Source: Moraxella caviae
Lineage (GTDB): Bacteria; Pseudomonadota; Gammaproteobacteria; Pseudomonadales; Moraxellaceae
Length of the DNA stretch: 46,998 nt
Direction: 5' to 3'
Assembly (NCBI RefSeq): GCF_002014985.1
Contig: NZ_MUXU01000004.1
Coordinates: forward strand, 1-46,998
Both the position numbers and the translations under genes were made by a program. This document shows, piece after piece, positions 7,341 through 18,190 of the stretch (positions are counted from its first letter, which is position 1; each line of letters opens with the position of its first letter). The notes beneath the pieces are model-generated. The model was not told where the DNA came from. It saw only the letters and a list, made by a program, of their open reading frames with translations, and searched no databases.

Positions 7341-8786
7341 TTGCCTTTAAGTTCCCTAAAAATCGAATCTTTACCAAGATTTTCGTCCAATTTCATCGCC
7401 AATATCCGCGCGGCACTCAGTATGCTTGGCGGTAGCACGCGTGCGTTTTCGTTTGTTAAGCCGACCTTTGCGCAGTTTGTGGTGTTTTTGGTGGCGGCTT
7501 TGGCGACTAACATTTTGTTCGCTTATTTGGCGGCAGATTTCGGCAGTTATTTTAATGAACAAGGCCTAATCAGTTATCTGGTGTGGCCTGTCATCATGCT
7601 GGTGGCGGGTATCATTCTTGCCAAGCGCACGCAGAATTATTCGCTGCTGTTTGTGCCTGTGATTTTGTGGCTGGTGGCGGATACTTTGCTGGTGCTATTG
7701 CAGAGCGGCATTCAGTATCTAGACATCAAAGGCTGGCTGCCTGCGTTTTTGTATGCGATTTTGCCGACTTTATTCACGGCATTATTTGTGTGGCAGACGG
7801 CTTCTTTGCTGTGGGTTTTTGCCAAAAAACTGCACTGGCCTTGGTGGGAGCGTCTTTTGATGCTTGCTGGGGCGATGGTGCTGCTTGTCGTGTGGCAAAA
7901 AAACGTGGTCAATCAGCCAATTTTCCAAACCCGCACCGAAGACCCAAGCATTAGTGAAAAGAACTTTTATGGACAAGAAACGCTTTTAAATCAAGCGCTT
8001 GAAAGCATTGCTAAGAGTAAAAAAGGCGTGTCAGAGTGGTATTTTGTGGGCATGGCTGGCTTTGCTGGGCAAGATGTGTTCGCTAGCGAAATCACCCAAG
8101 CGCAAAGCCTGTTTGATGACCGTTTTGGCACGGTGGGGCGTTCTTTGTCGTTGATTAACAATCCAGCGACTTGGCAAGATTTCCCAATTGCCAGCCGCAC
8201 AAGCCTAGCCAAAAGCCTAAAACACATCGGGCAAAAAATGGATACGAACGAAGACGTGCTGTTTTTGACGCTCAGCTCGCATGGCGCAGTGGACGAATCT
8301 GGCAGCATTTTGGGCGATTTGGTGATGGAAAATCCGCCTGTGGAGCTTGAACCGATCGACCCTGTGTGGCTGCGCAGTGCGCTTGATGTGGCGGGGATTC
8401 GCTGGCGTGTGATTGTGGTGTCGTCTTGTTATTCTGGGGCGTTTATTGACGCACTAAAAAGCCCAACGACTGCCATCATCACCGCATCTCGTGCTGACCG
8501 TGCGTCTTTTGGCTGTACGGACGATGCGGACATGACCTATTTTGGGCGGGCGTTTTTCTCAGAAAGTCTGCGTGAACAAACGTCTTTTGATGGTGCGTTC
8601 AATCAAGCACAAAGACGTGTGGGCGAGCGTGAAGCTTTGATGGGTTTTGAGCCGAGCGAGCCGCAAATGGTGGTGGGACTTGCCATGCAAGAAGCCTTGC
8701 CAGAACTGGAAAAGGCGCTGTTTCATCACGCCAAAAAGCCGCAAATTCGCTTGCCGAGCCAAGCCGAGCAAGAAATGACGCCTTGA
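7341..8786 (+). CDS. Membrane-anchored C13 family (legumain-like) cysteine peptidase
   Basis: 481 aa if translation starts at TTG 7341; the first ATG is at 7422 (residue 28) and neither has a clear ribosome site, so the start is uncertain. The N-terminal ~190 residues hold four to five membrane segments (about 41-62, 78-94, 101-122, 133-160, 171-186). The C-terminal part is a caspase-fold domain: strand VLFLT, LSSHGA with catalytic His314, then WRVIVVSSCYSGAFI with catalytic Cys363. That pair fits the C13 family, whose eukaryotic members cleave after Asn. If only one helix separates it from the cytoplasm the catalytic part probably faces the periplasm. Followed by two hairpin terminators. Substrate unknown. 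Confidence 0.8.
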   Translation: MPLSSLKIESLPRFSSNFIANIRAALSMLGGSTRAFSFVKPTFAQFVVFLVAALATNILFAYLAADFGSYFNEQGLISYLVWPVIMLVAGIILAKRTQNYSLLFVPVILWLVADTLLVLLQSGIQYLDIKGWLPAFLYAILPTLFTALFVWQTASLLWVFAKKLHWPWWERLLMLAGAMVLLVVWQKNVVNQPIFQTRTEDPSISEKNFYGQETLLNQALESIAKSKKGVSEWYFVGMAGFAGQDVFASEITQAQSLFDDRFGTVGRSLSLINNPATWQDFPIASRTSLAKSLKHIGQKMDTNEDVLFLTLSSHGAVDESGSILGDLVMENPPVELEPIDPVWLRSALDVAGIRWRVIVVSSCYSGAFIDALKSPTTAIITASRADRASFGCTDDADMTYFGRAFFSESLREQTSFDGAFNQAQRRVGEREALMGFEPSEPQMVVGLAMQEALPELEKALFHHAKKPQIRLPSQAEQEMTP

Positions 8787-8853
8787 TTTAAAAAGTTGCT
8801 AAAGATTTGGTAAGCAAGTCAATAGCATAAAAGACAAACTTTTAGAGTAAATT

Positions 8854-8893
8854 AAAAACCGTTCGTGGCAGTGCTAAGCCAGAGCGGTTTTTT
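8854..8893 (+). terminator. Terminator after the C13 peptidase gene
   Basis: AAAAACCG ... CGGTTTTT with an inner TGGC/GCCA pairing and a T-rich 3' side. The first arm continues TTCGTGG, the same wording as the AAACCGTTCGTGG repeats of the 32-40 kb region. Confidence 0.75.
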
Positions 8894-8963
8894 AAGATTT
8901 TGGCAAGTTGAGACGAACAACATCACATCGCAGACTTGCTGTTTTAAGCAAACTTGCCCATAA

Positions 8964-8996
8964 AAATAAGCCTTGACGATCAATCAAGGCTTATTT
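8964..8996. terminator. Bidirectional terminator between convergent genes
   Basis: AAATAAGCCTTGA, loop CGATCAA, TCAAGGCTTATTT: perfect 13-bp stem with A and T tails on each side, between the C13 peptidase (+) and the Sel1 gene (-). Confidence 0.9.
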
Positions 8997-9016
8997 ATTA
9001 GATTTGGTATCAGCGA

Positions 9017-9598
9017 TTATTGGTTTTGAAACCAAGTGGTTGCGCTGTTTTTGGCGCGCTGAATTTCGCTAGATGATAGGTTAAGCGCCAACTGGCTGAT
9101 TTTAACTTGCGCCTTATCACGAATGCCTTTATCCAGCATACCATCACGGCTAGACAAATCGTACCATTTATAAGCGTCCACAAGGCGTTGCTGTTTTTCA
9201 TCAATCATCGCTAGGGCGTAGCTGGCACGGTTATCGCCTAGGTGTGCCGCACGCTCAAGCCACATACGACCTTGATTCATGTTCGCTTGCACGCCTTCGC
9301 CACGCAGGTACATGATGCCAAGGTTTAGCTGTGCTGGGGCGATGTTTTGCTCGGCAGCACGAGTGTACCAATACACCGCTTTTTGTGCGTCTTTCGCCAC
9401 GCCTTCACCTTTTTGCAGGCGCTTGGCTAGGAAAAACTGTGCGTGATGGTTGCCTTGGCTGGCTTGTTGGGTTAGGCTTTTGATGTCCATAGTTTCAAAG
9501 CGTGAAGTGTTCAGCGGCACATTTGAAATGATGGCGGCAGAAGCCACAGAAGTCATGCCCAGTACGCTTGATAGCAAAGCAGCTTTTAGCAGGTTCAT
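9017..9598 (-). CDS. Exported Sel1-repeat (TPR-like) protein
   Basis: 193 aa from ATG 9598, chosen over an upstream in-frame codon (9682) because it gives a clean signal peptide (MNLLKAALLSSVLGMTSVASA, cleavage after ASA about residue 21) and has GGAG seven bases upstream. The body contains Sel1-type helical repeats: AQFFLAKRLQKGEGVAKDAQ, KAVYWYTRAAEQ, AQLNLGIMYLRGEGV, GRMWLERAAHLGDNRA. Such repeats bind other proteins and in secreted form often scaffold envelope complexes or regulate them. No catalytic residues. Stands alone between a terminator and the metW gene. Specific partner unknown. Confidence 0.85.
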   Translation of the reverse strand: MNLLKAALLSSVLGMTSVASAAIISNVPLNTSRFETMDIKSLTQQASQGNHHAQFFLAKRLQKGEGVAKDAQKAVYWYTRAAEQNIAPAQLNLGIMYLRGEGVQANMNQGRMWLERAAHLGDNRASYALAMIDEKQQRLVDAYKWYDLSSRDGMLDKGIRDKAQVKISQLALNLSSSEIQRAKNSATTWFQNQ

Positions 9599-9872
9599 AC
9601 GAACTCCAATTTGTCTTGACGAATTTGTCTTTATGGGTGCTTGGTATGCCAAATGCGTTTGGCTAAACCCAAAATCACGCATTGGCTAAATGTTTTGACA
9701 ATCTTGTCATGATAGCACAAATGGGCGTGAAATTCAATTTTATGCCCATTTATATAAACACAATGATAAAATACGCTACAAAATCACAGCCAGTGCTTTT
9801 AATTTGGCGCATTCGGCTTTGATGATGTGGCGGATTTTTCTAATTAAAACTTAGGTATTAAGGTTTGTTGGT

Positions 9873-10481
9873 TTATCCTTTGGCAATGCGATAAATCGCC
9901 ACGTCCGCCAGCAAGTTTGGCGCGGCACGCACGATTTTATTCATCAGGCGTGCTGGCAAGTGCGAATCGTCATTGATGGCGACAGCGTCTAAAATGCGAA
10001 TGTCGTTATCGGCGCACAGTCGCTCAAAGTCTTTAAAAGTACACAGATGAATGTTTGGCGTGTCGTACCATTCGTGCGGAATGGTTTCGCTCATCGGCAT
10101 GATGCCTTTAATGCCAAGGTAGACGCGGTTTTGCCAGTAGGCGAAATTTGGAAAAGTAACAATGCCTTCATTCGCCACACGCAGCATATCCAGCAGCAGA
10201 TTTTTGGGATTTTTTACCGCTTGTAGGGCGCGTGCCATCACCACCGTGTCAAAGCTGTTATCGGCAAAGCGGTGCAAGCCTTCGTTCAAATCTTGTTCAA
10301 TGATGTTTAAGCCTTTGGCGATGGCTTGGTTGATTTTATGTTCGTCAATTTCAAGCCCGTAGCCCGTTACGCCAAGATGTGTCTGTAAATGCGCCAAAAG
10401 CGTGCCATCGCCACAGCCAAGATCTAAGACTTTGGAATTTTGTTTGATCCAGTTTTCAGCCAGTTGATGATCGATGTTCAT
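9873..10481 (-). CDS. metW: Methionine biosynthesis protein MetW
   Basis: Small Rossmann methyltransferase-fold protein (202 aa). [12 protein letters not shown] (18-29) is the SAM-binding loop; the [10 protein letters not shown] and [11 protein letters not shown] segments are characteristic of MetW. It works with the acyltransferase MetX in methionine synthesis, either activating or stabilising it. Its ATG overlaps the metX stop (TCAT at 10478-10481 on the plus strand), the usual coupled arrangement in proteobacteria. Confidence 0.95.
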   Translation of the reverse strand: MNIDHQLAENWIKQNSKVLDLGCGDGTLLAHLQTHLGVTGYGLEIDEHKINQAIAKGLNIIEQDLNEGLHRFADNSFDTVVMARALQAVKNPKNLLLDMLRVANEGIVTFPNFAYWQNRVYLGIKGIMPMSETIPHEWYDTPNIHLCTFKDFERLCADNDIRILDAVAINDDSHLPARLMNKIVRAAPNLLADVAIYRIAKG

Positions 10482-11737
10482 GAGTTGCTCGCTTGCTCGG
10501 CAGTGGGTTTGTCGTGGGCTAATTGGGCGATGGCGGTGGGCGAAAGCGTCTTGCCGCTCACGGTTTTGGCGACAAAGGGCGCGCCTAAAAATCCTTTGAT
10601 GGCATTGACATAGCGGTCAATGGCAAATAAGAACGAATCATGCCCGTGCGGTGCGTCCACGTTGATAAAGCTGACGGGTTTTTGGTTTGCCATCAGTGCG
10701 TCTGTCAGCTCCACCGAACGCTCTGGACTAAAGCGCCAGTCGGTCGTGAATGACACCACCAAAAACTGGCATTGCGTGCGTGCCAAAGTCGCCTTGAGCG
10801 CTTCGGCATCTGATAAAGATGGGTCGGCATAATCACGCGTAGGGTCAAAATAGTCAAGCGCCTTGGTCATCAAAAGATAAGTATTGGCGTCAAAGTTTTT
10901 GCTAAATCGCTCGCCTTGGTAGCGCAGATAGCTTTCTACTTCAAATTCCACATCGTAGCCGTACATGAATTTGCCAGATTTTAAATCACGCCCAAACTTC
11001 GCTTTCATGGCATCTTCGGTGATGTAAGTGATGTGCCCCAGCATTCTGGCAAGCATCAAGCCACGGCGTGGGTAAGTGCCGTGTTTTAGATACCAGCCTT
11101 GATGAAAATCTGGGTCGGATAAGATGGATTGGCGTGCTACTTCGTTAAAGGCGATGTTTTGCGCGCTGATTTTTGGGGTGCTGGCGATGATGACCGCACG
11201 CGCCAAACGTTCAGGATAATCCACTGACCATTGCAGCGCTTGCATTCCGCCCATAGAGCCGCCCACGATGGCGTGCCAACGCTTGATACCCAGATAATCT
11301 GACAGCATGACTTGCGTTTTCACCCAATCTTTGATGGTGATGAGCGGAAAATCTGCGCCCCAGATGTCGTTGGTTTCTGGATTGATGGTGGTTGGGCCTG
11401 TAGAGCCGTGGCATGAGCCGATGTTATTTAAGCAAACGACAAAAAATTTTTCGGTATCAATCGCCTTGCCCTTGCCGATGAGTGCGTCCCACCAGCCAGC
11501 TTTGGCGTCGTGTTCGCTGTGAAATCCTGCGGCGTGGTGTGAGCCTGACAGCGCATGACAAATCAAAATGGCGTTTGATTTATCGGCATTGAGTTCGCCA
11601 TAAGTTTCCACCATCAAATCAAAAGACGGCAAAGTGCGTTCGCATTCTAGTAAAAGCGGCGTGTCAAAATGAATGAGCGTGGGCGTAACGATACCGACCG
11701 ATGACGGGTCTTGATAAGGGGGAGTTGAAGTTTGCAC
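10478..11737 (-). CDS. metX: Homoserine O-acyltransferase MetX
   Basis: Alpha/beta hydrolase that acylates homoserine at the start of methionine synthesis. 419 aa from a GTG at 11737 with AGGA upstream. GGSMGG (159-164) carries nucleophile Ser161; Asp333 in [12 protein letters not shown] and His366 in PHGHDSF complete the triad. [10 protein letters not shown] and the [13 protein letters not shown] loop are family marks. Family members use acetyl-CoA or succinyl-CoA; relatives in Pseudomonas and Acinetobacter paired with metW are often named succinyltransferases, so the acyl donor is left open. Forms a two-gene unit with metW. The extra ~35 C-terminal residues ([16 protein letters not shown]...) look poorly conserved. 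Confidence 0.93.
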   Translation of the reverse strand: MQTSTPPYQDPSSVGIVTPTLIHFDTPLLLECERTLPSFDLMVETYGELNADKSNAILICHALSGSHHAAGFHSEHDAKAGWWDALIGKGKAIDTEKFFVVCLNNIGSCHGSTGPTTINPETNDIWGADFPLITIKDWVKTQVMLSDYLGIKRWHAIVGGSMGGMQALQWSVDYPERLARAVIIASTPKISAQNIAFNEVARQSILSDPDFHQGWYLKHGTYPRRGLMLARMLGHITYITEDAMKAKFGRDLKSGKFMYGYDVEFEVESYLRYQGERFSKNFDANTYLLMTKALDYFDPTRDYADPSLSDAEALKATLARTQCQFLVVSFTTDWRFSPERSVELTDALMANQKPVSFINVDAPHGHDSFLFAIDRYVNAIKGFLGAPFVAKTVSGKTLSPTAIAQLAHDKPTAEQASNS

Positions 11738-12281
11738 AAAATTTCCTAAAAAGGTGTCATTTTATCAATAAATTTTAAATAAATGTATTTTAAGTATTAT
11801 TTAATAGTATAAAAATTATCCATGCCGTGCGTGGCAAAATGCGCCTGATGAAAGCTGATTTGTGATGGATTGTTGTGTGGTTTTGCGTGAAATTTTATGG
11901 GCGATTTCACGTCAATTTTCGCATTTTTCACATCAATTTTTATATCAAAACGCTAAAATTCAAGGCTAAATCTTATTTTACATTGTAAGGCGAAACGCCA
12001 TATTTGGCAAGCGTCCATCGCCATTTGCGCCAAAAAGCACAAGAAAATTTGCCAAAAAAATGCTAAACTAAGGTTTTTGTAATTTTGCAATTTAGTTTGT
12101 GAGTTGCTTTTAGAATTGACCTTGGGCATTTTGTTCGCTTGGCGCACGATTTGCTAAACTTTAGCCAATGATTTGATGAATCAACTTGCAATCATCGCCA
12201 TTTGCCTTGAAAATACTTGTCAATCACCGTTCAAATTTCATTTGCTTTTAAATTTTATTGACCGATATTTTAGCTAGCACC
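11738..12281. other. Divergent intergenic region metX / hemH
   Basis: 544 bases, AT-rich, no gene recognised on either strand. It must carry the metX and hemH promoters but I see no strongly matched -35/-10 pair, and no SAM riboswitch. A small GGCG-AAA-CGCC hairpin sits at about 11991-12001. Confidence 0.5.
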
Positions 12282-13292
12282 ATGACCGACCACGCACCAA
12301 ATTTTACCGATACAGCGCAAATCCTTACAAAAAAAACTGCCGTTGTGCTTGTCAATCTTGGCACGCCAGACACGCCCACGCCTGCTGCGGTGCGTGCGTA
12401 TTTGGCGGAGTTTTTGTCTGACAAGCGCGTGATTGAAATGCCAAAATGGCTGTGGCAAATCATTTTGCGCTTATTTGTGCTGACCACGCGCCCAAAACGT
12501 GTGGCGCACGCCTATCAAAGCGTGTGGACGGACGCAGGCTCGCCATTGCTTGCGATTTTAAAAGAACAGGCGACACTACTGCAGGCGAATTTGGCGCAGC
12601 TGGGCAAGTCTGTGGCTGTCGTGCCTGCCACCACTTATGGCAATCCAAACATCAAAAAAGTGCTGGCGGATTTACAAGCTGACGGCTATGAGCGCATGGT
12701 GGTGTTGCCGCTGTATCCGCAATATTCGGCAACTTCCACGGCGGCAGCGTTTGATAAAGTCATGCAATACAGCTTAAGCAGCCGTGATATGCCAGAGCTG
12801 CATTTTATCAAGGATTATCACGACAACCCGCTGTACATCAGGGCTTTGGCTGACAGCGTGCGTAAGTTTTGGGCGGATAATGGGCGCGCTGATAAGCTGC
12901 TCATGAGTTTTCATGGCATTCCTAAGCCTTATGCCGACAAGGGCGACCCATACCCTGTGCAATGCCGCAAGACAGCTAAGCTGGTGGCAGGCGAGCTTGG
13001 GCTTGGTGGTGATGAATGGGCGGTGAGTTTTCAGTCGCGTTTTGGTGCGCAAGAGTGGCTAAAGCCTTATACAGACGAGCTTTTGGGCGAGTGGGGCAAG
13101 GCTGGGCATTCGGTGCAAGTGCTAAGTCCTGCGTTTTCGGCGGATTGCCTTGAGACGCTAGAAGAGCTGGCGGTGGAAAACCGTGATAATTATCTGGCGG
13201 CAGGCGGTAAATCTTATGCTTATATTCCTGCGCTAAACACCGATGCGCTGCACATTGAGTTGATGGCGCAGTTGGTTGGTAAATATTTATAA
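12282..13292 (+). CDS. hemH: Ferrochelatase
   Basis: Inserts Fe2+ into protoporphyrin IX, the last step of heme synthesis, at the cytoplasmic face of the inner membrane. 336 aa from ATG 12282; a TTG eight codons earlier (12258) is possible, and neither has a good ribosome site. VVLVNLGTPDTP opens the domain (NLGTPD 25-30). SFHGIPK holds the metal-binding His (about 211) and CLETLEE the acidic partner (about 289-295); PLYPQYSATS is also conserved. Length and motifs are normal for the proteobacterial enzyme. Single gene followed by a shared terminator. Confidence 0.95.
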   Translation: MTDHAPNFTDTAQILTKKTAVVLVNLGTPDTPTPAAVRAYLAEFLSDKRVIEMPKWLWQIILRLFVLTTRPKRVAHAYQSVWTDAGSPLLAILKEQATLLQANLAQLGKSVAVVPATTYGNPNIKKVLADLQADGYERMVVLPLYPQYSATSTAAAFDKVMQYSLSSRDMPELHFIKDYHDNPLYIRALADSVRKFWADNGRADKLLMSFHGIPKPYADKGDPYPVQCRKTAKLVAGELGLGGDEWAVSFQSRFGAQEWLKPYTDELLGEWGKAGHSVQVLSPAFSADCLETLEELAVENRDNYLAAGGKSYAYIPALNTDALHIELMAQLVGKYL

Positions 13293-13318
13293 GTAATTGA
13301 AATTTATTAATTTTTATA

Positions 13319-13349
13319 AAAAACAGCAAGTTGATGGCTTGCTGTTTTT
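13319..13349. terminator. Bidirectional terminator hemH / HxlR regulator
   Basis: AAAAACAGCAAG, loop TTGATGG, CTTGCTGTTTTT: perfect 12-bp stem with T and A tails, between convergent genes. Confidence 0.9.
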
Positions 13350-13383
13350 GTTTTTTGGTGGGGATTTGCGAGTAATTTTTCGC

Positions 13384-13743
13384 TTATGATTGCTTGGTTT
13401 TATCCAAAATTTCATCTAAATTGATTTCTAGCCAATCTACCAAATCATAAATCTTGGCAGCGGCAACCGCCCCGTATTCAGACAGCTGATAATCCACCTT
13501 TGGCGGTACGGTGTGATAATCGGTGCGCACAACCATGCCGTCCGCTTGCAGATTTTGCAAGGTGAGCGTCAGCATACGCTCGCTAATGCCTTCAATGCGG
13601 CGGCGAATTTCACTAAAACGCAGCGTGCCATCACGCAAAACGATGAGTACAAACACGCCCCAGCGGCTTGTTAAGTGTTCTAAAATTTGCCGTGATGGGC
13701 AAGCCTTTGCCAGTACGTTGCCACGTTCTTTGTCGTCATTCAT
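13384..13743 (-). CDS. HxlR-family winged-helix transcriptional regulator
   Basis: 119 aa from ATG 13743 (an upstream in-frame start at 13818 would add 25 unconserved residues and run into the promoter region). The HxlR pattern is clear: CPSRQILEHLTSRWGVFVL, LRFSEIRRRIEGISERMLTL, LQADGMVVRTDYHTVPPKVD, YQLSEYG. Members are homodimers, often sensing reactive aldehydes, quinones or oxidants through a conserved Cys; here Cys15 of KACPSRQ is in that place. Divergently transcribed from an NAD(P)-binding reductase-like gene across a region with a 12-bp palindrome, so it most likely controls that gene and itself. Confidence 0.9.
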   Translation of the reverse strand: MNDDKERGNVLAKACPSRQILEHLTSRWGVFVLIVLRDGTLRFSEIRRRIEGISERMLTLTLQNLQADGMVVRTDYHTVPPKVDYQLSEYGAVAAAKIYDLVDWLEINLDEILDKTKQS

Positions 13744-13839
13744 GATGATGTTTCTTTTTTGGTGTTTTTTAAAGGCTGTGTTGATAAAAGTTATTGGATA
13801 AAAAACTTTATTTTTCAATAAGTTATAAAATTTATTAAC

Positions 13840-13863
13840 ACTTACTTTTTTGTAAGTACTTAC
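13840..13863. promoter_or_regulatory. Candidate HxlR operator
   Basis: ACTTAC-N6-GTAAGT (13840-13857) immediately followed by and overlapping the perfect palindrome GTAAGTACTTAC (13852-13863). Three copies of the half-site (ACTTAC/GTAAGT) in 24 bases, overlapping the -35 of the rightward gene. Confidence 0.6.
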
Positions 13864-13888
13864 ATTTAATAAGTGCTGATTATATAAT
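13860..13888 (+). promoter_or_regulatory. Promoter of the NAD(P)-binding protein gene
   Basis: TTACAT (13860-13865), 17-base spacer, TATAAT (13883-13888). The -35 lies inside the palindrome described for the HxlR regulator, consistent with repression by exclusion of polymerase. Leader of about 65 bases with GGGAG before the ATG. Confidence 0.6.
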
Positions 13889-13958
13889 ACTCACCATCAA
13901 ATGCGCAATCATGTATTGCGTAAAATGTCTATGAAATCAAAATAATGGGAGAATTGCT

Positions 13959-14615
13959 ATGAAAATTGCCGTCATTGGTGCGACAGGTTTGGTGGGTGCA
14001 GGCGTGGTGCGTGAAGCGGCAGCGCGCGGGCATGATGTGCTGGCGCTTGCTCGCAGTGTAGAGAAAGTTTTGCAGGCGGATAATGTGCAGGTGGTCGCTT
14101 GCGATGTCAATGCGCCAGAGTTTGCTGAGCAGCTAAAGGGCGTGGACGCGGTGGTGTCTGCCTTTAATGGCGGCTGGGAAAATCCGAACGGTGCGGCGGA
14201 TTTTAAGCGTGGCGCAAATGCCATCGTGGAAGCCGCCAAAGCTGCAAACGTGCCGTATCTTTTGGTGGTTGGCGGTGCAGGCAGTCTTTATGTTGCGCCA
14301 AATGTGCAGCTGATTGATACGCCTGAATTTCCTGCAGACATTTATCCGATGGCGAATGAAGCGCGTAATTTATTGACTGAATTACAAGCGCGCCGTGATG
14401 TGAATTGGGCGTTTTTATCGCCAGCGGCGATGTTTGCGGTGAATCCTGTGAATTTTGAGCGCACGGGCAAATACCGCACGGGCAAGGACGATGTGCTATT
14501 CACAAACGATGTGCCTGCTGACATTTCATTGCCTGATTTGGCGTGTGCGATTGTTGATGATGTGGAAAATCAGGCGCATTTGTTCGCACGTTTTACGGTG
14601 GCGCAAGCTGATTAA
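13959..14615 (+). CDS. NAD(P)-binding atypical SDR (NmrA/YwnB-like)
   Basis: 218 aa. The N-terminus MKIAVIGATGLVGAGVVREA is the GxTGxxG dinucleotide loop of the PF13460 family; ARSVEKV follows in the place that often selects NADP(H). YPMANEARNLL supplies a Tyr-region without a canonical YxxxK, so it may be a redox sensor or a flavin/quinone-type reductase rather than a classical dehydrogenase. GGGAG precedes ATG 13959. Divergent from the HxlR gene, a pairing frequently found for electrophile or disinfectant stress responses. Exact substrate unknown. Confidence 0.85.
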   Translation: MKIAVIGATGLVGAGVVREAAARGHDVLALARSVEKVLQADNVQVVACDVNAPEFAEQLKGVDAVVSAFNGGWENPNGAADFKRGANAIVEAAKAANVPYLLVVGGAGSLYVAPNVQLIDTPEFPADIYPMANEARNLLTELQARRDVNWAFLSPAAMFAVNPVNFERTGKYRTGKDDVLFTNDVPADISLPDLACAIVDDVENQAHLFARFTVAQAD

Positions 14616-14727
14616 GGCTATTTTTGTGCGCATTGCATGGAAGTTTGTGCAGGCGCAAGAATAACTGTGTATTTTTATGTTTTTGTTACAATGACAAGAC
14701 CAACTTGTCAAATTTTGGGAGTATTTT

Positions 14728-15273
14728 ATGAGTATCAAATCAACGTTTAAATCAAGTGCGGCTTTGGCATTTTTGGCGGCAGGCGCATTGTCACTGACGG
14801 CGTGCGCCACCAGCACGGCAAAGCCAGTCGCTCACAAACACGCTCACGCAGTAAAACACAACCATCAAGGCGAAAAATTGAGCAAAAAGAGCATTGAAGC
14901 ACGCAATAAAGCCAATGTGCTGGCGTTTTATGAAATGACATTTAACCAGCACAAAGTTCAAGAAGCGACCGATTTGTACATCGGCAAAGAATATCTGCAG
15001 CACAACCCAACCGTGGCTGATGGCGGTCAAGCATTCGTAGACGCATTTGCGCCATTTTTGGCAGAGCATCCGCAGTCGCACGCCATCGTCAAGCGTGTGA
15101 TGGCTGATGGTGATTTGGTGATGGTGCACGTTCACAGCAAATTGCACGCCAACGATCTTGGTGAAGCGGTGGTGGATATTTTCCGCCTTGATGATGAAGG
15201 TAAAATCGTGGAGCATTGGGACGTAATCCAAGCTGTGCCAGAAAAAACCGAAAGTGGGCGCACCATGTTTTGA
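14728..15273 (+). CDS. SnoaL-like lipoprotein with His-rich linker
   Basis: 181 aa. Lipoprotein signal with lipobox LTAC (Cys26), so anchored in a membrane facing the periplasm. A short linker HKHAHAVKHNH (36-46) has six His in eleven residues, suggesting metal binding. The rest (about 57-180) is a SnoaL-like/NTF2-fold domain: NVLAFYEMTFNQHKVQEATD, YLQHNPTVADG, MVHVHSK, DIFRLDDEGKIVEHWDVIQ. The family includes cyclases and many proteins of unknown function; EHWDVIQ is a common signature. GGGAG precedes ATG 14728. Located 112 bases after the SDR gene on the same strand, with a weak TACAAT promoter of its own at 14686. Confidence 0.85.
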   Translation: MSIKSTFKSSAALAFLAAGALSLTACATSTAKPVAHKHAHAVKHNHQGEKLSKKSIEARNKANVLAFYEMTFNQHKVQEATDLYIGKEYLQHNPTVADGGQAFVDAFAPFLAEHPQSHAIVKRVMADGDLVMVHVHSKLHANDLGEAVVDIFRLDDEGKIVEHWDVIQAVPEKTESGRTMF

Positions 15274-15364
15274 TTGATGGTTTTTTGGGTGGAGGTTAGG
15301 CGTGAGTTTATAAATTTAATTCCAATTTTCAAACTTACACCAAATCCAATTTATCAAATAGACA

Positions 15365-15392
15365 AAAAACACCGCCAAAAGACGGTGTTTTT
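15365..15392. terminator. Bidirectional terminator SnoaL-like gene / icd
   Basis: AAAAACACCG, loop CCAAAAGA, CGGTGTTTTT: perfect 10-bp stem between convergent genes. Confidence 0.9.
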
Positions 15393-15449
15393 CTTGTTGA
15401 GTCAAACGTAAATTTTACGTCTAAACCTTATTTATATCACAAGCGCATA

Positions 15450-18129
<2,680 letters not shown>

Positions 18130-18157
18130 CTTGAAAATCTGCGCACAATCCTTATTT
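18130..18157 (+). promoter_or_regulatory. Heat-shock (sigma-32-like) promoter of htpG
   Basis: CTTGAAA (18130-18136), 13-base spacer, CCTTATTT (18150-18157). The -35 is a perfect match to the E. coli sigma-32 consensus CTTGAAA and the -10 matches CCCCATNT at 6 of 8 positions with normal spacing. Start of htpG is 34 bases downstream. Confidence 0.65.
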
Positions 18158-18190
18158 TAAAAAGCGGTAAATTTTATTTTGGGAGATGTT

